A DNA stretch of 64,000 bases from Tepidanaerobacter acetatoxydans_A (GTDB lineage: Bacteria; Bacillota; Thermosediminibacteria; Thermosediminibacterales; Tepidanaerobacteraceae): NCBI GenBank assembly GCA_022840405.1, contig JALHJR010000005.1, positions 1 to 64,000 of the forward strand, given 5' to 3'. The translations under genes and the position numbers were made by a program. Shown in pieces: positions 26,200-35,141 of this stretch (position 1 is the first letter of the stretch; every line of letters starts with the position of its first letter). The notes under the pieces are model-generated. The model made no database searches and was not told the origin of the DNA. It saw nothing but the letters and a program-made list of their open reading frames with translations.

Positions 26200-27627
26200 A
26201 TGAGGCAAACATACCAATTAGAATGGGCAAGTAAGGACCTAGGACAGGAATCTCGAGTGACTTTAGGTAATGTAGCCGGTTCTGGGAGGATGAACATTAT
26301 TGCAGGAACTACTGCATCATCAGGGCAGCGATCGAATTTGTACGTATTTCAGTATAGAAATGAGAATTATCACCAGTTGGCCCAGATATCATTAGGCAAT
26401 AATGATACTCATTGGATAGGTTGCCATGATATTGATAGAGACGGTCGTGATGAAATAATTGTCGGTACAACATGTGGTATTTATATATATAAGATGCTGA
26501 AAGGCCAACTTATTAAGATTGCTGAAAGTACGCAAATAAGAGAAACTGTGGTTAGTATAGCTGTAGCTGATATAGACAAAGATGGAAAGTATGAGCTTGT
26601 AGCTGTAGTTAAAGGTAAACCTAAAATATTCATATTTCGCTATGATGAAAGGCTAGTGCTTGTAAAGTCGGAGATTTTTAAGCATCAAGTTTATTGTGTT
26701 GCAGCAGCGGATACTGATGGTGATGGCTGCCCTGAAGTGATTGTAAAAACCCATGGATCGCATGGGTGCATGTTATATGTGCTGTCTTTTAGAAACGGTC
26801 AAAGATGTGAAAGGTGGAGCAGCCATATTCCTGATGCCGGAAAGGCATTTCTTGCGGTTGGCGATTTTGACTTGGATGGAAAACATGAAATAGTCTTGGA
26901 TTGTACCGGAAGTAAAGCCAGGGTCCTGCATCATATGGGAGGCACATATAAAACATTTTGGGATAGCCCTGCCCACGCTCAAAGTATCAAGGAAGTGGCG
27001 ATATATGATATTGACGGTGACGGACAGAAAGAATTGGTGGTAATTTGCTTAAGCAATGTTTATATTTACAGTTGGAAAGCCGGAAAAATTATTTTGGAAT
27101 GGACCCAGACAGTACCTAATGGTGCCTTTTGCGTAGCAGCCGGTGAATTGAATCAGCGAGGCTATGGCGAGATAGTCGTAGGTACCATTTATGGATATAT
27201 TTATGTATTTGAAGCCCGACGGGAACGCCATCATGGAAAACTTTGGATGGAAAAAATTCAAGCTATAATTCAGGATACTGTGACTATACCTGACGGAAAA
27301 CCTGATGCGGAACGTGGAATTGAAGCCAAGGCTAAGTTTTGTATTGACGAAGTGAGAGTGCTGTGTGACAAGGTTATAGTCGATGGTGAAGTTACTGCCA
27401 AGATTCTTTATGTAGCTGCTTTGCCAAGCCAGCCAGTGCACTTTTTTGAGGCGAGGATTCCTTTTCTGGAATTTATTCATCTTTGCGGTGCATCACCGGG
27501 TATGCAGGCTCTGGTATATTTCAATGTAGAGCATATAAATGTGTGTGCGGTAAGTCCCAGAATGGTAAAAGTTACAATACTGTTTGAGATGCTTGTAAAA
27601 TTAGTACCATTTTGTTATGACCCATAA
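26200..27627 (+). CDS. Beta-propeller (FG-GAP/VCBS-like) fused to a SPOCS (DUF3794) domain
   Basis: The 475-residue protein lacks a signal peptide. Residues about 1-345 are six or seven propeller repeats, most ending in a calcium-loop motif: DIDRDGRDEIIVG, DIDKDGKYELVAV, DTDGDGCPEVIVK, DFDLDGKHEIVLD and DIDGDGQKELVVI. A last degenerate copy is ELNQRGYGEIVVG. The C-terminal about 100 residues resemble the SPOCS/DUF3794 domain of spore morphogenetic proteins such as SipL (CDKVIVDGEVTAKILYVA, FEARIPFLEFI, GMQALVYFNVEHI, SPRMVKVTILFEM). I infer a cytoplasmic protein of the mother cell involved in spore coat or cortex assembly. ATG 26200 follows GGGAGGGAAAGG. The fusion is unusual. Confidence 0.8.
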   Translation: MRQTYQLEWASKDLGQESRVTLGNVAGSGRMNIIAGTTASSGQRSNLYVFQYRNENYHQLAQISLGNNDTHWIGCHDIDRDGRDEIIVGTTCGIYIYKMLKGQLIKIAESTQIRETVVSIAVADIDKDGKYELVAVVKGKPKIFIFRYDERLVLVKSEIFKHQVYCVAAADTDGDGCPEVIVKTHGSHGCMLYVLSFRNGQRCERWSSHIPDAGKAFLAVGDFDLDGKHEIVLDCTGSKARVLHHMGGTYKTFWDSPAHAQSIKEVAIYDIDGDGQKELVVICLSNVYIYSWKAGKIILEWTQTVPNGAFCVAAGELNQRGYGEIVVGTIYGYIYVFEARRERHHGKLWMEKIQAIIQDTVTIPDGKPDAERGIEAKAKFCIDEVRVLCDKVIVDGEVTAKILYVAALPSQPVHFFEARIPFLEFIHLCGASPGMQALVYFNVEHINVCAVSPRMVKVTILFEMLVKLVPFCYDP

Positions 27628-27667
27628 AAGCTAAGAAGAGTGCCAGATCATTTATTATTTATTATTG

Positions 27668-27704
27668 CAGTAAAGCAGACGGCCAATGGCCGTCTGCTTT
27701 ACTG
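27668..27704. terminator. Bidirectional terminator between convergent genes
   Basis: An 18-bp perfect inverted repeat (27668-27685 and 27687-27704; core AGCAGACGGCCA) sits between the SPOCS-propeller gene and the minus-strand Gln-rich gene. No strong T-run is present, but the stem is very stable. Confidence 0.75.
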
Positions 27705-27727
27705 ATGGGTGTGGCAAAAAGCATATC

Positions 27728-28309
27728 TTACTTGGTTTGCTGATTAATTTGTTCTATTTGAGCGAGGCTATCTTGGCATTTTGTTATTGAATCAAACATT
27801 TTATCAACTGCTTGGCTTTGAAGCAGACTATTTTGAGCTTGAGCCATAGAAGATATGGCTTGCTGCAGGGATTGGATCACTTGCGTATCAGTGGCTACTT
27901 GCTGCTGATGACAATCTTTTTCCATCTGTTCAATCATTGTTTTATACTGTTCTATATTTATTTGAAGATTTGAAATACCTAATTGAGCCGCCTGCTGAAG
28001 CTTTTGAGCATTACCGTAAAGTGTTTCCAACCGTGCAGAATCGATAAGATTTGTAGAAGCTTGATTGAGAGTGGATTGAAGCTGCTGCTGTGATGACATC
28101 TGCTGTCCGCGAGCCGAATTTGCCAAACAATTAATTTCTTGCGAAATTTGTTGATGCTGCGGATTTTGATATTGAGTATTTTTTAGCCGTTGGGTTTCAT
28201 CGGCAATTTCCTGAATCCGGTTAACTGTGTTGGTACCTAATTCTTGGCTGATTTCATTCATAACCTTGTCTGATTTATTGTTTTGTGTGGAATCTTTTTT
28301 ATCTGTCAT
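27728..28309 (-). CDS. Gln-rich coiled-coil protein, unknown function
   Basis: The 193-residue hydrophilic protein is rich in Gln, Ser and Asn, with Gln about one residue in five. It is predicted to be mostly helical with coiled-coil character from about residue 70 onward, and there is no signal peptide or membrane segment. A perfect AAGGAGGGA ribosome-binding site precedes the ATG at 28309, so it is very likely translated. Its neighbours are a putative spore-morphogenesis protein (convergent) and a stress protein (divergent). Gln-rich helical proteins are common in spore coats, but that role is a guess. I do not recognise a family. Confidence 0.7.
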   Translation of the reverse strand: MTDKKDSTQNNKSDKVMNEISQELGTNTVNRIQEIADETQRLKNTQYQNPQHQQISQEINCLANSARGQQMSSQQQLQSTLNQASTNLIDSARLETLYGNAQKLQQAAQLGISNLQINIEQYKTMIEQMEKDCHQQQVATDTQVIQSLQQAISSMAQAQNSLLQSQAVDKMFDSITKCQDSLAQIEQINQQTK

Positions 28310-28449
28310 ATAATCCCTCCTTGAAAATAGAAATCATCGTTAAATAATATTCCCTTTTTCCGTATTAACCATGCAGAGAATAGTTTAAAAGAAATAAGGA
28401 TACAATAAGATTGATTTAAAATCATCACAAGGAGGGTGCTTGCAAAAAA

Positions 28450-28941
28450 ATGGAAAAAACTGTTGTCGGAGTATTTGATAATTATGATCAAGCTGAAAAA
28501 GCCGTAGCACAGCTTAGGAAGTCCGGATACGATACCAATGAAATATCAATTGTAGCAAAGGATAAGAAGGCAGACCGAAATGGCGGCGACAGTGAAGATG
28601 ATACTGCCTTAAATATGGGTACGATTGCTGGCGGCACTGCAACGGGCGGAGCTTTGGGCGGGCTTGCCGGCCTTGCTATGGGTGCAGGTGCTTTGGCAAT
28701 ACCGGGATTCGGACCTATTATCGCGGCAGGACCAATTGCAGGGCTGCTGTCGGGGGCGGCAACCGGTGGCGTGGCTGGAGGCCTAATCGATTGGGGAATA
28801 CCCGAAGAACAGGGTAAACATTATGAAGATGAAATTAAACAAGGGAAAATATTGGCCGCTGTAAGGACGCATGAACAGAAGGTCGAAAAGGCAGCTGACA
28901 TTTTCAGACAAAACGGTGCTAGCGATGTTAATATAAAGTAA
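28450..28941 (+). CDS. General stress protein 17M-like, glycine-zipper protein
   Basis: The 163-residue protein begins with a YflT/GS17M-like ferredoxin-fold segment (TVVGVFDNYDQAEKAVAQLRKSGY, within residues 3-40). A Gly/Ala-rich hydrophobic glycine zipper follows (about 58-110: AGGTATGGALGGLAGLAMG and similar). The end is a second alpha-beta half (GKILAAVRTHEQKVEKAADIFRQNGA). Homologues are induced by heat or general stress in Firmicutes and may associate with membranes. The ribosome-binding site GGAGGG is 13 bases from the ATG, longer than usual, but no alternative in-frame start fits better. Confidence 0.75.
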   Translation: MEKTVVGVFDNYDQAEKAVAQLRKSGYDTNEISIVAKDKKADRNGGDSEDDTALNMGTIAGGTATGGALGGLAGLAMGAGALAIPGFGPIIAAGPIAGLLSGAATGGVAGGLIDWGIPEEQGKHYEDEIKQGKILAAVRTHEQKVEKAADIFRQNGASDVNIK

Positions 28942-28972
28942 TATAACCCAATAAATGTTTGCAATTAACAAT

Positions 28973-29012
28973 AAAAGCAAGGAGAAACTGAAACCAGTTC
29001 CCTTGCTTTTTA
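28973..29012 (+). terminator. Terminator after the stress-protein gene
   Basis: AAAAGCAAGG (28973-28982) pairs with CCTTGCTTTT (29001-29010), with an inner AACTG/CAGTT helix and a T-rich tail. Confidence 0.85.
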
Positions 29013-29044
29013 TATACTTTACACTATTGCCTATTCCGATAACC

Positions 29045-29073
29045 TTCTCAATTAACTTACTTTATGTTATAAT
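29045..29073 (+). promoter_or_regulatory. Promoter of rpoN
   Basis: TTCTCA (29045-29050), a 17-base spacer and TATAAT (29068-29073). The 226-base leader that follows (to 29299) is very AT-rich; an overlapping hydrophobic reading frame inside it lacks coding support and I do not call it. Confidence 0.45.
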
Positions 29074-29299
29074 AATATCGATTCGACATATTTAGATAAT
29101 TTATCACAGTATATTTCATAATATAAAATTTGTTTAAAACTCATGAAAAAAAGAGGGAAAATTAATGTTCTTATAGAATATATAAATATATATAATTATA
29201 TAGTCAATATATTATTTACAATTATTTATATATGTTTAATTTTCTTGGGATCCATATGTAGTAAAGTTTATTTTAGGGCATATATTTGGGGGTATAAAA

Positions 29300-30697
29300 A
29301 TGCAGATGAATTTCAGTCTGAAACTATCACAAACCCAAAAGCTTGTCATGACTCCAGAGCTGCGGCAGGCTATAACCATTTTGCAACTTTCGACTCTTGA
29401 GCTAGATCAATATATAGAAAATCAGCTTTTAGAGAATCCGCTTCTAGATGTAAATGAAGATATTTTTAAAAATGATGATACTGCTGAAGCTGAAAAAGTC
29501 GAAGAAAAGGAAGACGACAATATTGATTGGGATGAGTATTTTCAAGACGAAGCCAACAGCACTCCGATTAGAGTGCAGCGTGAGCGAAAAGAAGAAGGAG
29601 TAGGGTATGAAAATTTTGTATCATCAACGCCTTCTTTGCAAGAACATCTGATGATGCAACTGCATATTTCATCAGTATCAAAGACAGCTCTAAAAATTGG
29701 GGAGTTTTTGATAGGCAACTTAGATAAAAACGGCTATCTTGCAATAACTATAAAAGAAGTGGCAAGGCTTTTAAAAGTAGGGGAAAATGAGGTAGAAGAG
29801 GCATTGAAAATCATTCAATCATTTGACCCGCCGGGTGTCGGAGCCAGAAATCTGACCGAATGTTTACTTATACAAATAGAGCAAAAAGGTATTAATACTC
29901 CCAAAATCAAGGATTTGGTCAAAAATCACCTGATAGACCTTGCGGAAGCACGCTTTCCCCGAATAGCCGAAGCGTTGAATATCAGCTTGACTGAAGTTCA
30001 AAATTTAAAGGATATTTTAGTTACCCTTGACCCCAAACCAGGAAGAAATTTTACGTCTGTAAATGATGTCCATTATATAATTCCAGATGCGGTCATTGAA
30101 AAGGTAGGCAGCGAATACTTGGTAATCATGAATGATACTGTTTCTCCAAGGCTCTCAATAAACGCCTATTACCGTTCACTGCTGACTTCTGAAGATAAGG
30201 AATCGAACATCGCAAAGTTTTTATCTAATCGACTCGATTCGGCTTTATGGCTTATAAAAAGCATTGAACAAAGACGCATAACCCTTCATAAAGTAATACG
30301 ATCTATTGCTGATGTTCAAAAAGACTTTTTAGATAATGGCCTTATGTATCTTAAGCCACTTACAATGAAGCAGATTGCCGATATGGTGGGGGTTCATGAA
30401 TCTACCGTATCCAGAGCTATCAGTGGCAAATATGTTCAGACTCCCAGAGGAGTTTTTGAATTAAAATTTTTCTTTCAAAGCGGTCTTGACAATGTCAACG
30501 GTACCACTACTTCTTCAGAAAGTATCAAAAAAATGATGCAGGAAATGATAGAAGAAGAAGATCCCTATAATCCTTTAAGCGATCAGAAAATTGCTGATAT
30601 ATTGAAGGAGAAGGGAATCTCTATATCCCGAAGAACAGTGTCTAAGTATAGGGAAGAAATTGGTATATTATCTTCAACAAAAAGAAAAAGATATTAA
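29300..30697 (+). CDS. rpoN: RNA polymerase sigma-54 factor
   Basis: The 465-residue protein shows all sigma-54 regions. Region I is LKLSQTQKLVMTPELRQAITILQL, which contacts activators, followed by an acidic linker (about residues 55-85). The core-binding domain and helix-turn-helix come next (MKQIADMVGVHESTVSRAI, about residue 355). The C-terminal RpoN box is ISRRTVSKYREEIG, matching the -24 recognition signature. The ATG at 29300 follows GGGGG by seven bases. It lies directly upstream of the glycolytic operon, an arrangement known in several Firmicutes, but a terminator-like stem and a CggR site separate them. No sigma-54-dependent activator is encoded in the window. Confidence 0.96.
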   Translation: MQMNFSLKLSQTQKLVMTPELRQAITILQLSTLELDQYIENQLLENPLLDVNEDIFKNDDTAEAEKVEEKEDDNIDWDEYFQDEANSTPIRVQRERKEEGVGYENFVSSTPSLQEHLMMQLHISSVSKTALKIGEFLIGNLDKNGYLAITIKEVARLLKVGENEVEEALKIIQSFDPPGVGARNLTECLLIQIEQKGINTPKIKDLVKNHLIDLAEARFPRIAEALNISLTEVQNLKDILVTLDPKPGRNFTSVNDVHYIIPDAVIEKVGSEYLVIMNDTVSPRLSINAYYRSLLTSEDKESNIAKFLSNRLDSALWLIKSIEQRRITLHKVIRSIADVQKDFLDNGLMYLKPLTMKQIADMVGVHESTVSRAISGKYVQTPRGVFELKFFFQSGLDNVNGTTTSSESIKKMMQEMIEEEDPYNPLSDQKIADILKEKGISISRRTVSKYREEIGILSSTKRKRY

Positions 30698-30789
30698 AAT
30701 TGATTTCTGAAGAAGGATTTTGGGATTTTTTGTTGAATTAGTTAATATAATATCAGCAATATTTCCCTTTAAATATTCTTATATTAGGT

Positions 30790-30820
30790 GTTTTTGTTCT
30801 AAACAAAAACCCATTTTTTT
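30790..30820 (+). terminator. Terminator-like hairpin after rpoN
   Basis: GTTTTTGTT (30790-30798) pairs perfectly with AACAAAAAC (30802-30810) around a three-base loop, followed by CCATTTTTTT. The AT-rich stem is weak but correctly organised. Confidence 0.55.
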
Positions 30821-30828
30821 AGAGAGCT

Positions 30829-30864
30829 CGGGACAATAAATATGCACAAGGGACATAAACTGAC
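30829..30864 (+). promoter_or_regulatory. CggR operator upstream of gap
   Basis: The site reads CGGGAC-N6-TATG-N4-AGGGAC-N6-TGAC. The Bacillus CggR operator is CGGGAC-N6-TGTC-N4-CGGGAC-N6-TGTC, so spacing is identical and 16 of 20 specified bases match. It lies 141 bases before gap, whose downstream neighbour encodes CggR. The operon is therefore predicted to be derepressed by fructose-1,6-bisphosphate. I could not identify the matching promoter with confidence in the 30698-31004 gap. Confidence 0.8.
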
Positions 30865-31004
30865 CCTTTATAACAAAATATTTAAAGTTACAGTGAATTT
30901 GAATAAAATCCGAGCTGTTAAGTAAATCCTAAATAGGGAAAGTAGTTTTTTAAGTTTTCCAATCAATAAATACATAAAAATTATCATTTAAGGAGGAATT
31001 TTTT

Positions 31005-32018
31005 ATGTCTATCAAAGTAGGTATCAATGGATTTGGCCGCATAGGCAGAAACGCCTTAAAGGCTGCATTCTCAAAACATCCGGAAATTGATATAGTAGCT
31101 ATCAATGACCTTTACGACACAAAGACTTTGGCACATCTTCTAAAATATGATTCAGTATTTGGAACGTTTGATGCTAAAGTTGAGGCCAAGGAATCTTCCA
31201 TAATAGTGAATGACAAAGAAATTAAAATTTTTGCGGAACGAGATCTAACTAATATTCCTTGGGGTGATCTTGGAGTAGACATTGTAGTAGAGTCTACTGG
31301 CGTTTTTACTTCAAAAGAGAAGGCAGTGGGCCATATTGAGGCGGGTAAAGCTAAAAAGGTTATCATCAGTGCACCTGCAAAAGGCGAGGATATTACTATA
31401 GTTATGGGAGTTAATGAGGAAAAATACAATCCAAAAGAGCATAATGTAATCTCTAACGCTTCATGTACTACCAACTGTCTTGCACCTGTAGCTAAAGTGC
31501 TCATGGACAACTTCGGAATTGAAAAAGGCCTAATGAACACGATTCACTCATATACTAATGACCAGCGTATCTTGGATCTTCCCCACAAAGACCTTCGGAG
31601 AGCTCGGGCCGCTGCACTAAATATAATTCCAACTACAACAGGTGCGGCAAAAGCAGTGGCATTAGTAATTCCTGAACTCAAAGGCAAGTTGAATGGATTT
31701 GCCCTTCGGGTGCCCACGCCCACAGTTTCTATTGTAGATCTTACCTGCCAACTTTCCAAGAGTGTAACGGTCGAACAGATAAATGAAGCCTTGAAACAAG
31801 CAGCGGAAGGCAAGATGAAAGGTGTCTTAGGATATACCGAAGAACCGCTGGTATCTATGGACTTCAAAGGATGTGAACTTTCATCCATTGTTGACGGCTT
31901 ATCTACAATGGTGATCGAAGATAATATGGTAAAGGTTGTTGCATGGTATGATAATGAGTGGGGTTACTCAAATAGAGTCATGGACCTTGTTGAATATATA
32001 GCGGCTAAAGGATTCTAA
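31005..32018 (+). CDS. gap: Glyceraldehyde-3-phosphate dehydrogenase, type I
   Basis: The 337-residue glycolytic enzyme forms 1,3-bisphosphoglycerate with NAD+. The N-terminal dinucleotide site (VGINGFGRIGRNAL), the Asp-containing VAINDLYDTKTLAHLLKYDS typical of NAD-specific enzymes, and the active site SNASCTTNCLAPVAKVL are intact. AAGGAGG precedes ATG 31005. It is first in the operon, ahead of its own regulator gene cggR, whereas in Bacillus cggR comes first. A CggR operator lies upstream. Confidence 0.97.
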   Translation: MSIKVGINGFGRIGRNALKAAFSKHPEIDIVAINDLYDTKTLAHLLKYDSVFGTFDAKVEAKESSIIVNDKEIKIFAERDLTNIPWGDLGVDIVVESTGVFTSKEKAVGHIEAGKAKKVIISAPAKGEDITIVMGVNEEKYNPKEHNVISNASCTTNCLAPVAKVLMDNFGIEKGLMNTIHSYTNDQRILDLPHKDLRRARAAALNIIPTTTGAAKAVALVIPELKGKLNGFALRVPTPTVSIVDLTCQLSKSVTVEQINEALKQAAEGKMKGVLGYTEEPLVSMDFKGCELSSIVDGLSTMVIEDNMVKVVAWYDNEWGYSNRVMDLVEYIAAKGF

Positions 32019-32031
32019 GAGCGTAAGAACC

Positions 32032-32074
32032 ATGGCTGGAAAATGCTTGCTTTCAGGCAGGTTTTTTCAGCCAT
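32032..32074 (+). other. Intercistronic stem between gap and cggR
   Basis: ATGGCTG (32032-32038) pairs with CAGCCAT (32068-32074), with an adjoining A/T helix. It may attenuate or process the message so that gap is expressed more than cggR. Confidence 0.45.
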
Positions 32075-32110
32075 TTCTTGCATATGCTGCTTTTTTAAGG
32101 AGATTAATAT

Positions 32111-33163
32111 ATGGAAGAATTGGTGAAATTATTACAGCAGATAGCTCCTGAAATAGCGCTTACTATAGAAAACCGCTATACCATACTGCGAAACATATAC
32201 TTTAATCAACCAATTGGCCGAAGGGCTCTGTCATCGATTCTTTCATTGTCTGAACGGCAGCTCAGGACAGAAGTGAAGCGGTTAGAGGAGCAAGGGCTGG
32301 TTAAAATAAGCTCAAAAGGTATGGAACTGACCAATACAGGTGAAAATATAATCTTTAAATTAGAGCATTTCATATATCACTTAAGAGGTTTAAATCCTAT
32401 AGCACAGAGTATAAGACAGCAGTTTAACTGCGGTTATGTTTCTATAGTTCCGGGAGATTCGGATGAAGATGAAACTATAAAGGTGCAATTGGGCAAAGAA
32501 GCGGTGCAATATCTCAAGAAAACCATAAATAATGGTGATATTGTAGCAGTAACAGGCGGGACTACCATGGCTCAAATTCCTCGGGCTATGGAAAATATTT
32601 CCGGTCTTAAAGATATTACCGTAGTTCCGGGTAGAGGCGGTTTAGGAGAAAAGGTAGAAATTGAATCGAACACCATAGCGGCTGAACTTGCAAAAAAACT
32701 CAAAGCACAATATAAGCTATTATATATTCCGGATAATCTAAGCCCGGAAACCATGGAGTCGGTTATTAACGAACCGGGAATTCGAGAGATACTAAGAACT
32801 GTGCGCAGTGCCGATATTTTACTGCATGGCATCGGCGGAGCCGAGGAAATAGGACGAAGGCGCGGCTTGTCAGAAAAAGAAATCGCTGAAATAAGTAAAA
32901 AGGGTGCTGTGGCGGAAGCCTTTGGGTTTTACTTCAATAAAGACGGTAAGGTTGTCCATACTACTACTAGCGTGGGCCTTACCATAGCTGACCTTAAGAA
33001 TATTAGGATTGTTATTGCTATAGCCGGCGGTGCAAATAAAGCTCCTGCCATACAAGCGTTTTTGAGATATCACAGTCCGACGGTTTTGATTACTGATGAA
33101 GGAGCAGCCCGAAAATTGTTAGAACTTGAAGGAGGTAGAGATAATGAACAAAAAGATGCTTGA
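32111..33163 (+). CDS. cggR: Central glycolytic genes regulator (SorC family)
   Basis: The 350-residue repressor has an N-terminal winged helix (ILRNIYFNQPIGRRALSSILSLSERQLRTEVKRL, about residues 28-62). The SorC/DeoR-like sugar-binding domain contains GDIVAVTGGTTMAQI, TVVPGRGGLGE and DILLHGIGGAEEIG. In Bacillus CggR binds fructose-1,6-bisphosphate and blocks elongation at its operator. The close-match operator at 30829 supports this identity over other SorC regulators. The gene overlaps the start of pgk by 20 bases. Its location second in the operon makes it subject to its own control. Confidence 0.92.
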   Translation: MEELVKLLQQIAPEIALTIENRYTILRNIYFNQPIGRRALSSILSLSERQLRTEVKRLEEQGLVKISSKGMELTNTGENIIFKLEHFIYHLRGLNPIAQSIRQQFNCGYVSIVPGDSDEDETIKVQLGKEAVQYLKKTINNGDIVAVTGGTTMAQIPRAMENISGLKDITVVPGRGGLGEKVEIESNTIAAELAKKLKAQYKLLYIPDNLSPETMESVINEPGIREILRTVRSADILLHGIGGAEEIGRRRGLSEKEIAEISKKGAVAEAFGFYFNKDGKVVHTTTSVGLTIADLKNIRIVIAIAGGANKAPAIQAFLRYHSPTVLITDEGAARKLLELEGGRDNEQKDA

Positions 33164-34328
33164 AGACTTTGAAGTGAAGGATAAAAGAGTTCTGGTCAGA
33201 GTGGACCTGAATGTGCCTGTAGATGAAAACGGCAATATAACCGATGATACCCGTATAAGGGCCGCATTGCCTACAATAAACTATCTTATAAGTAAGGATA
33301 CAAAGGTTATACTCGTATCACATTTTGGCAGACCCAAAGGCAAGGTAAATCCTAAATACAGTCTTGCACCTGTAGCCAAAAGACTTTCAGAGCTTTTAGA
33401 TAAAGAGGTAGTTATGGCACCGGACTGCATCGGTGAAACAGTAGAAAATCTTGTAGCACAAATGAAACCCAAAGATGTAATACTTCTAGAAAATGTCAGG
33501 TTCCATGAGGGTGAGGAAAAAAATGATCCGGAATTTGCCAAAAAACTTGCCAAACTTGCCGATATCTTTATAAATGATGCTTTTGGCACATCACATCGTG
33601 CTCATGCATCTACCGTAGGTGTTGCAAAATTTCTGCCAGCAGGTGCCGGGTATTTAATGCAGAAGGAAATTGAGATAATGGGCAATGCTTTAGAAAATCC
33701 CGAAAGGCCTTTCGTGGCCATTTTAGGCGGTGCTAAGGTAGGAGATAAAATAGGAGTTATAAAGAATTTGCTGAGCAAAGTTGATGTATTGCTTATCGGT
33801 GGCGGTATGGCTTATACATTTCTAAAGAGTCAAGGTTATGAAATAGGTAAATCCTTGCTAGAATCGGACAAGATTGAACTTGCCGCATCGCTTTTAAACG
33901 AGGCGAAGGAAAAGAATGTGAAGTTGTTGCTTCCGGATGATGTGGTGGTTACTTCAGAATTAAAAGAAGGGCTGCCGTATGAAACGGTTTCAATAGCTGA
34001 TATTCCAAAAGATAAGATGGGTGTCGATATAGGTGAAAAGACTCAGGAGAAATTCGCAGATATCATAAAAGAAGCTAAGACTGTTATATGGAACGGTCCG
34101 ATGGGAGTCTTTGAGATAGAAGCATATGCTGCCGGAACTTTAGCTGTTGCAAAAGCAATGGCCGAATCAAAAGCCGTAACTATTATTGGCGGAGGAGATT
34201 CGGCTGCAGCAGTTGAACAGATGGGTCTTGCCAAATATATGACTCATATTTCTACCGGCGGCGGTGCATCGTTGGAGTTTCTTGAAGGCAAGGAGTTGCC
34301 GGGAGTAGCTGCCTTAAACGATAAGTGA
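33144..34328 (+). CDS. pgk: Phosphoglycerate kinase
   Basis: The 394-residue enzyme makes ATP from 1,3-bisphosphoglycerate. The N-terminal substrate site (RVLVRVDLNVPVDENGN, DDTRIRAALPTI, SHFGRPKG), the hinge and the nucleotide domain (AILGGAKVGDKIGVI, WNGPMGVFE, TIIGGGDSAAA) are all present. I use ATG 33144, eight bases after GGAGG (33131-33135), which lies inside cggR; the two genes overlap and are probably translationally coupled. Confidence 0.97.
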   Translation: MNKKMLEDFEVKDKRVLVRVDLNVPVDENGNITDDTRIRAALPTINYLISKDTKVILVSHFGRPKGKVNPKYSLAPVAKRLSELLDKEVVMAPDCIGETVENLVAQMKPKDVILLENVRFHEGEEKNDPEFAKKLAKLADIFINDAFGTSHRAHASTVGVAKFLPAGAGYLMQKEIEIMGNALENPERPFVAILGGAKVGDKIGVIKNLLSKVDVLLIGGGMAYTFLKSQGYEIGKSLLESDKIELAASLLNEAKEKNVKLLLPDDVVVTSELKEGLPYETVSIADIPKDKMGVDIGEKTQEKFADIIKEAKTVIWNGPMGVFEIEAYAAGTLAVAKAMAESKAVTIIGGGDSAAAVEQMGLAKYMTHISTGGGASLEFLEGKELPGVAALNDK

Positions 34329-34370
34329 TATTGGCAGCATCGGCATAAAATAAACCGGAGGTGCTTATTT

Positions 34371-35126
34371 ATGTCCAGAAAACCCTTGATAGCGGGAAAT
34401 TGGAAAATGAATAATACTAAAACAGAAACCATTAAGTTTTTGGATAGTTTTTTGCCGAAGGCTAAAGGGCTTTCGGTTGATATTGTCATATGCCCACCCT
34501 TTACAAATCTCTTCGCGGCAGCTGAAAAGCTTGAAGGTACAGATGTTAAGCTAGGTGCACAGAACATGCACTGGGAAGACAAAGGTGCTTTTACCGGAGA
34601 GGTTTCACCGGTAATGTTAAAAGAGATTCCCTGCGACTATGTGATTATTGGCCATTCGGAGCGCCGGCAGTATTTTGCAGAAACAGATGAAACTGTTAAT
34701 AAAAAGATAAAATCCGCTCTGCAGCATGATCTTCTTCCTATAGTTTGTGTAGGGGAGAGCCTTGCTCAGCGTGAAGAGGGTATTACTATGTCATGGATAA
34801 TGTCGCAGGTAGAGAATGCATTAAAAGACATCCCTTCACAAGAATTGGAAAAAATAGTATTCGCATATGAACCTATCTGGGCTATTGGTACAGGCAAGAC
34901 TGCCTCAGCTTCTGATGCTCAGGAAGTAATCTCAGCCATAAGAAAGAAGATTGCACAGATGTACTGCAGTGATACTGCAGAAAAGGTTAGAATACTTTAC
35001 GGCGGTAGCGTCAAACCGGAAAATATAAAAGAACTGATGCAGGAAGCCGATATTGACGGAGCCTTGGTAGGCGGAGCAAGCCTTAAACCGGACAGTTTTT
35101 ATGCACTTTGCACCTTTAATCTATAG
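34371..35126 (+). CDS. tpiA: Triosephosphate isomerase
   Basis: This 251-residue TIM barrel has the active-site Lys (AGNWKMN), His (IIGHSERR) and Glu (FAYEPIWAIGTGKTAS), and the phosphate loop (ILYGGSVKPENI). It interconverts the two triose phosphates. It follows pgk by 42 bases, with CCGGAGGTG ahead of the ATG, in the standard operon order. Confidence 0.97.
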   Translation: MSRKPLIAGNWKMNNTKTETIKFLDSFLPKAKGLSVDIVICPPFTNLFAAAEKLEGTDVKLGAQNMHWEDKGAFTGEVSPVMLKEIPCDYVIIGHSERRQYFAETDETVNKKIKSALQHDLLPIVCVGESLAQREEGITMSWIMSQVENALKDIPSQELEKIVFAYEPIWAIGTGKTASASDAQEVISAIRKKIAQMYCSDTAEKVRILYGGSVKPENIKELMQEADIDGALVGGASLKPDSFYALCTFNL

Positions 35127-35141
35127 TAGGAGTTGAAAATA

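Noticed and set aside
29143..29400. 85-codon hydrophobic open frame overlapping the rpoN start
   Set aside because: It overlaps the strongly conserved sigma-54 N-terminus in another frame and its composition reflects AT-rich leader DNA.
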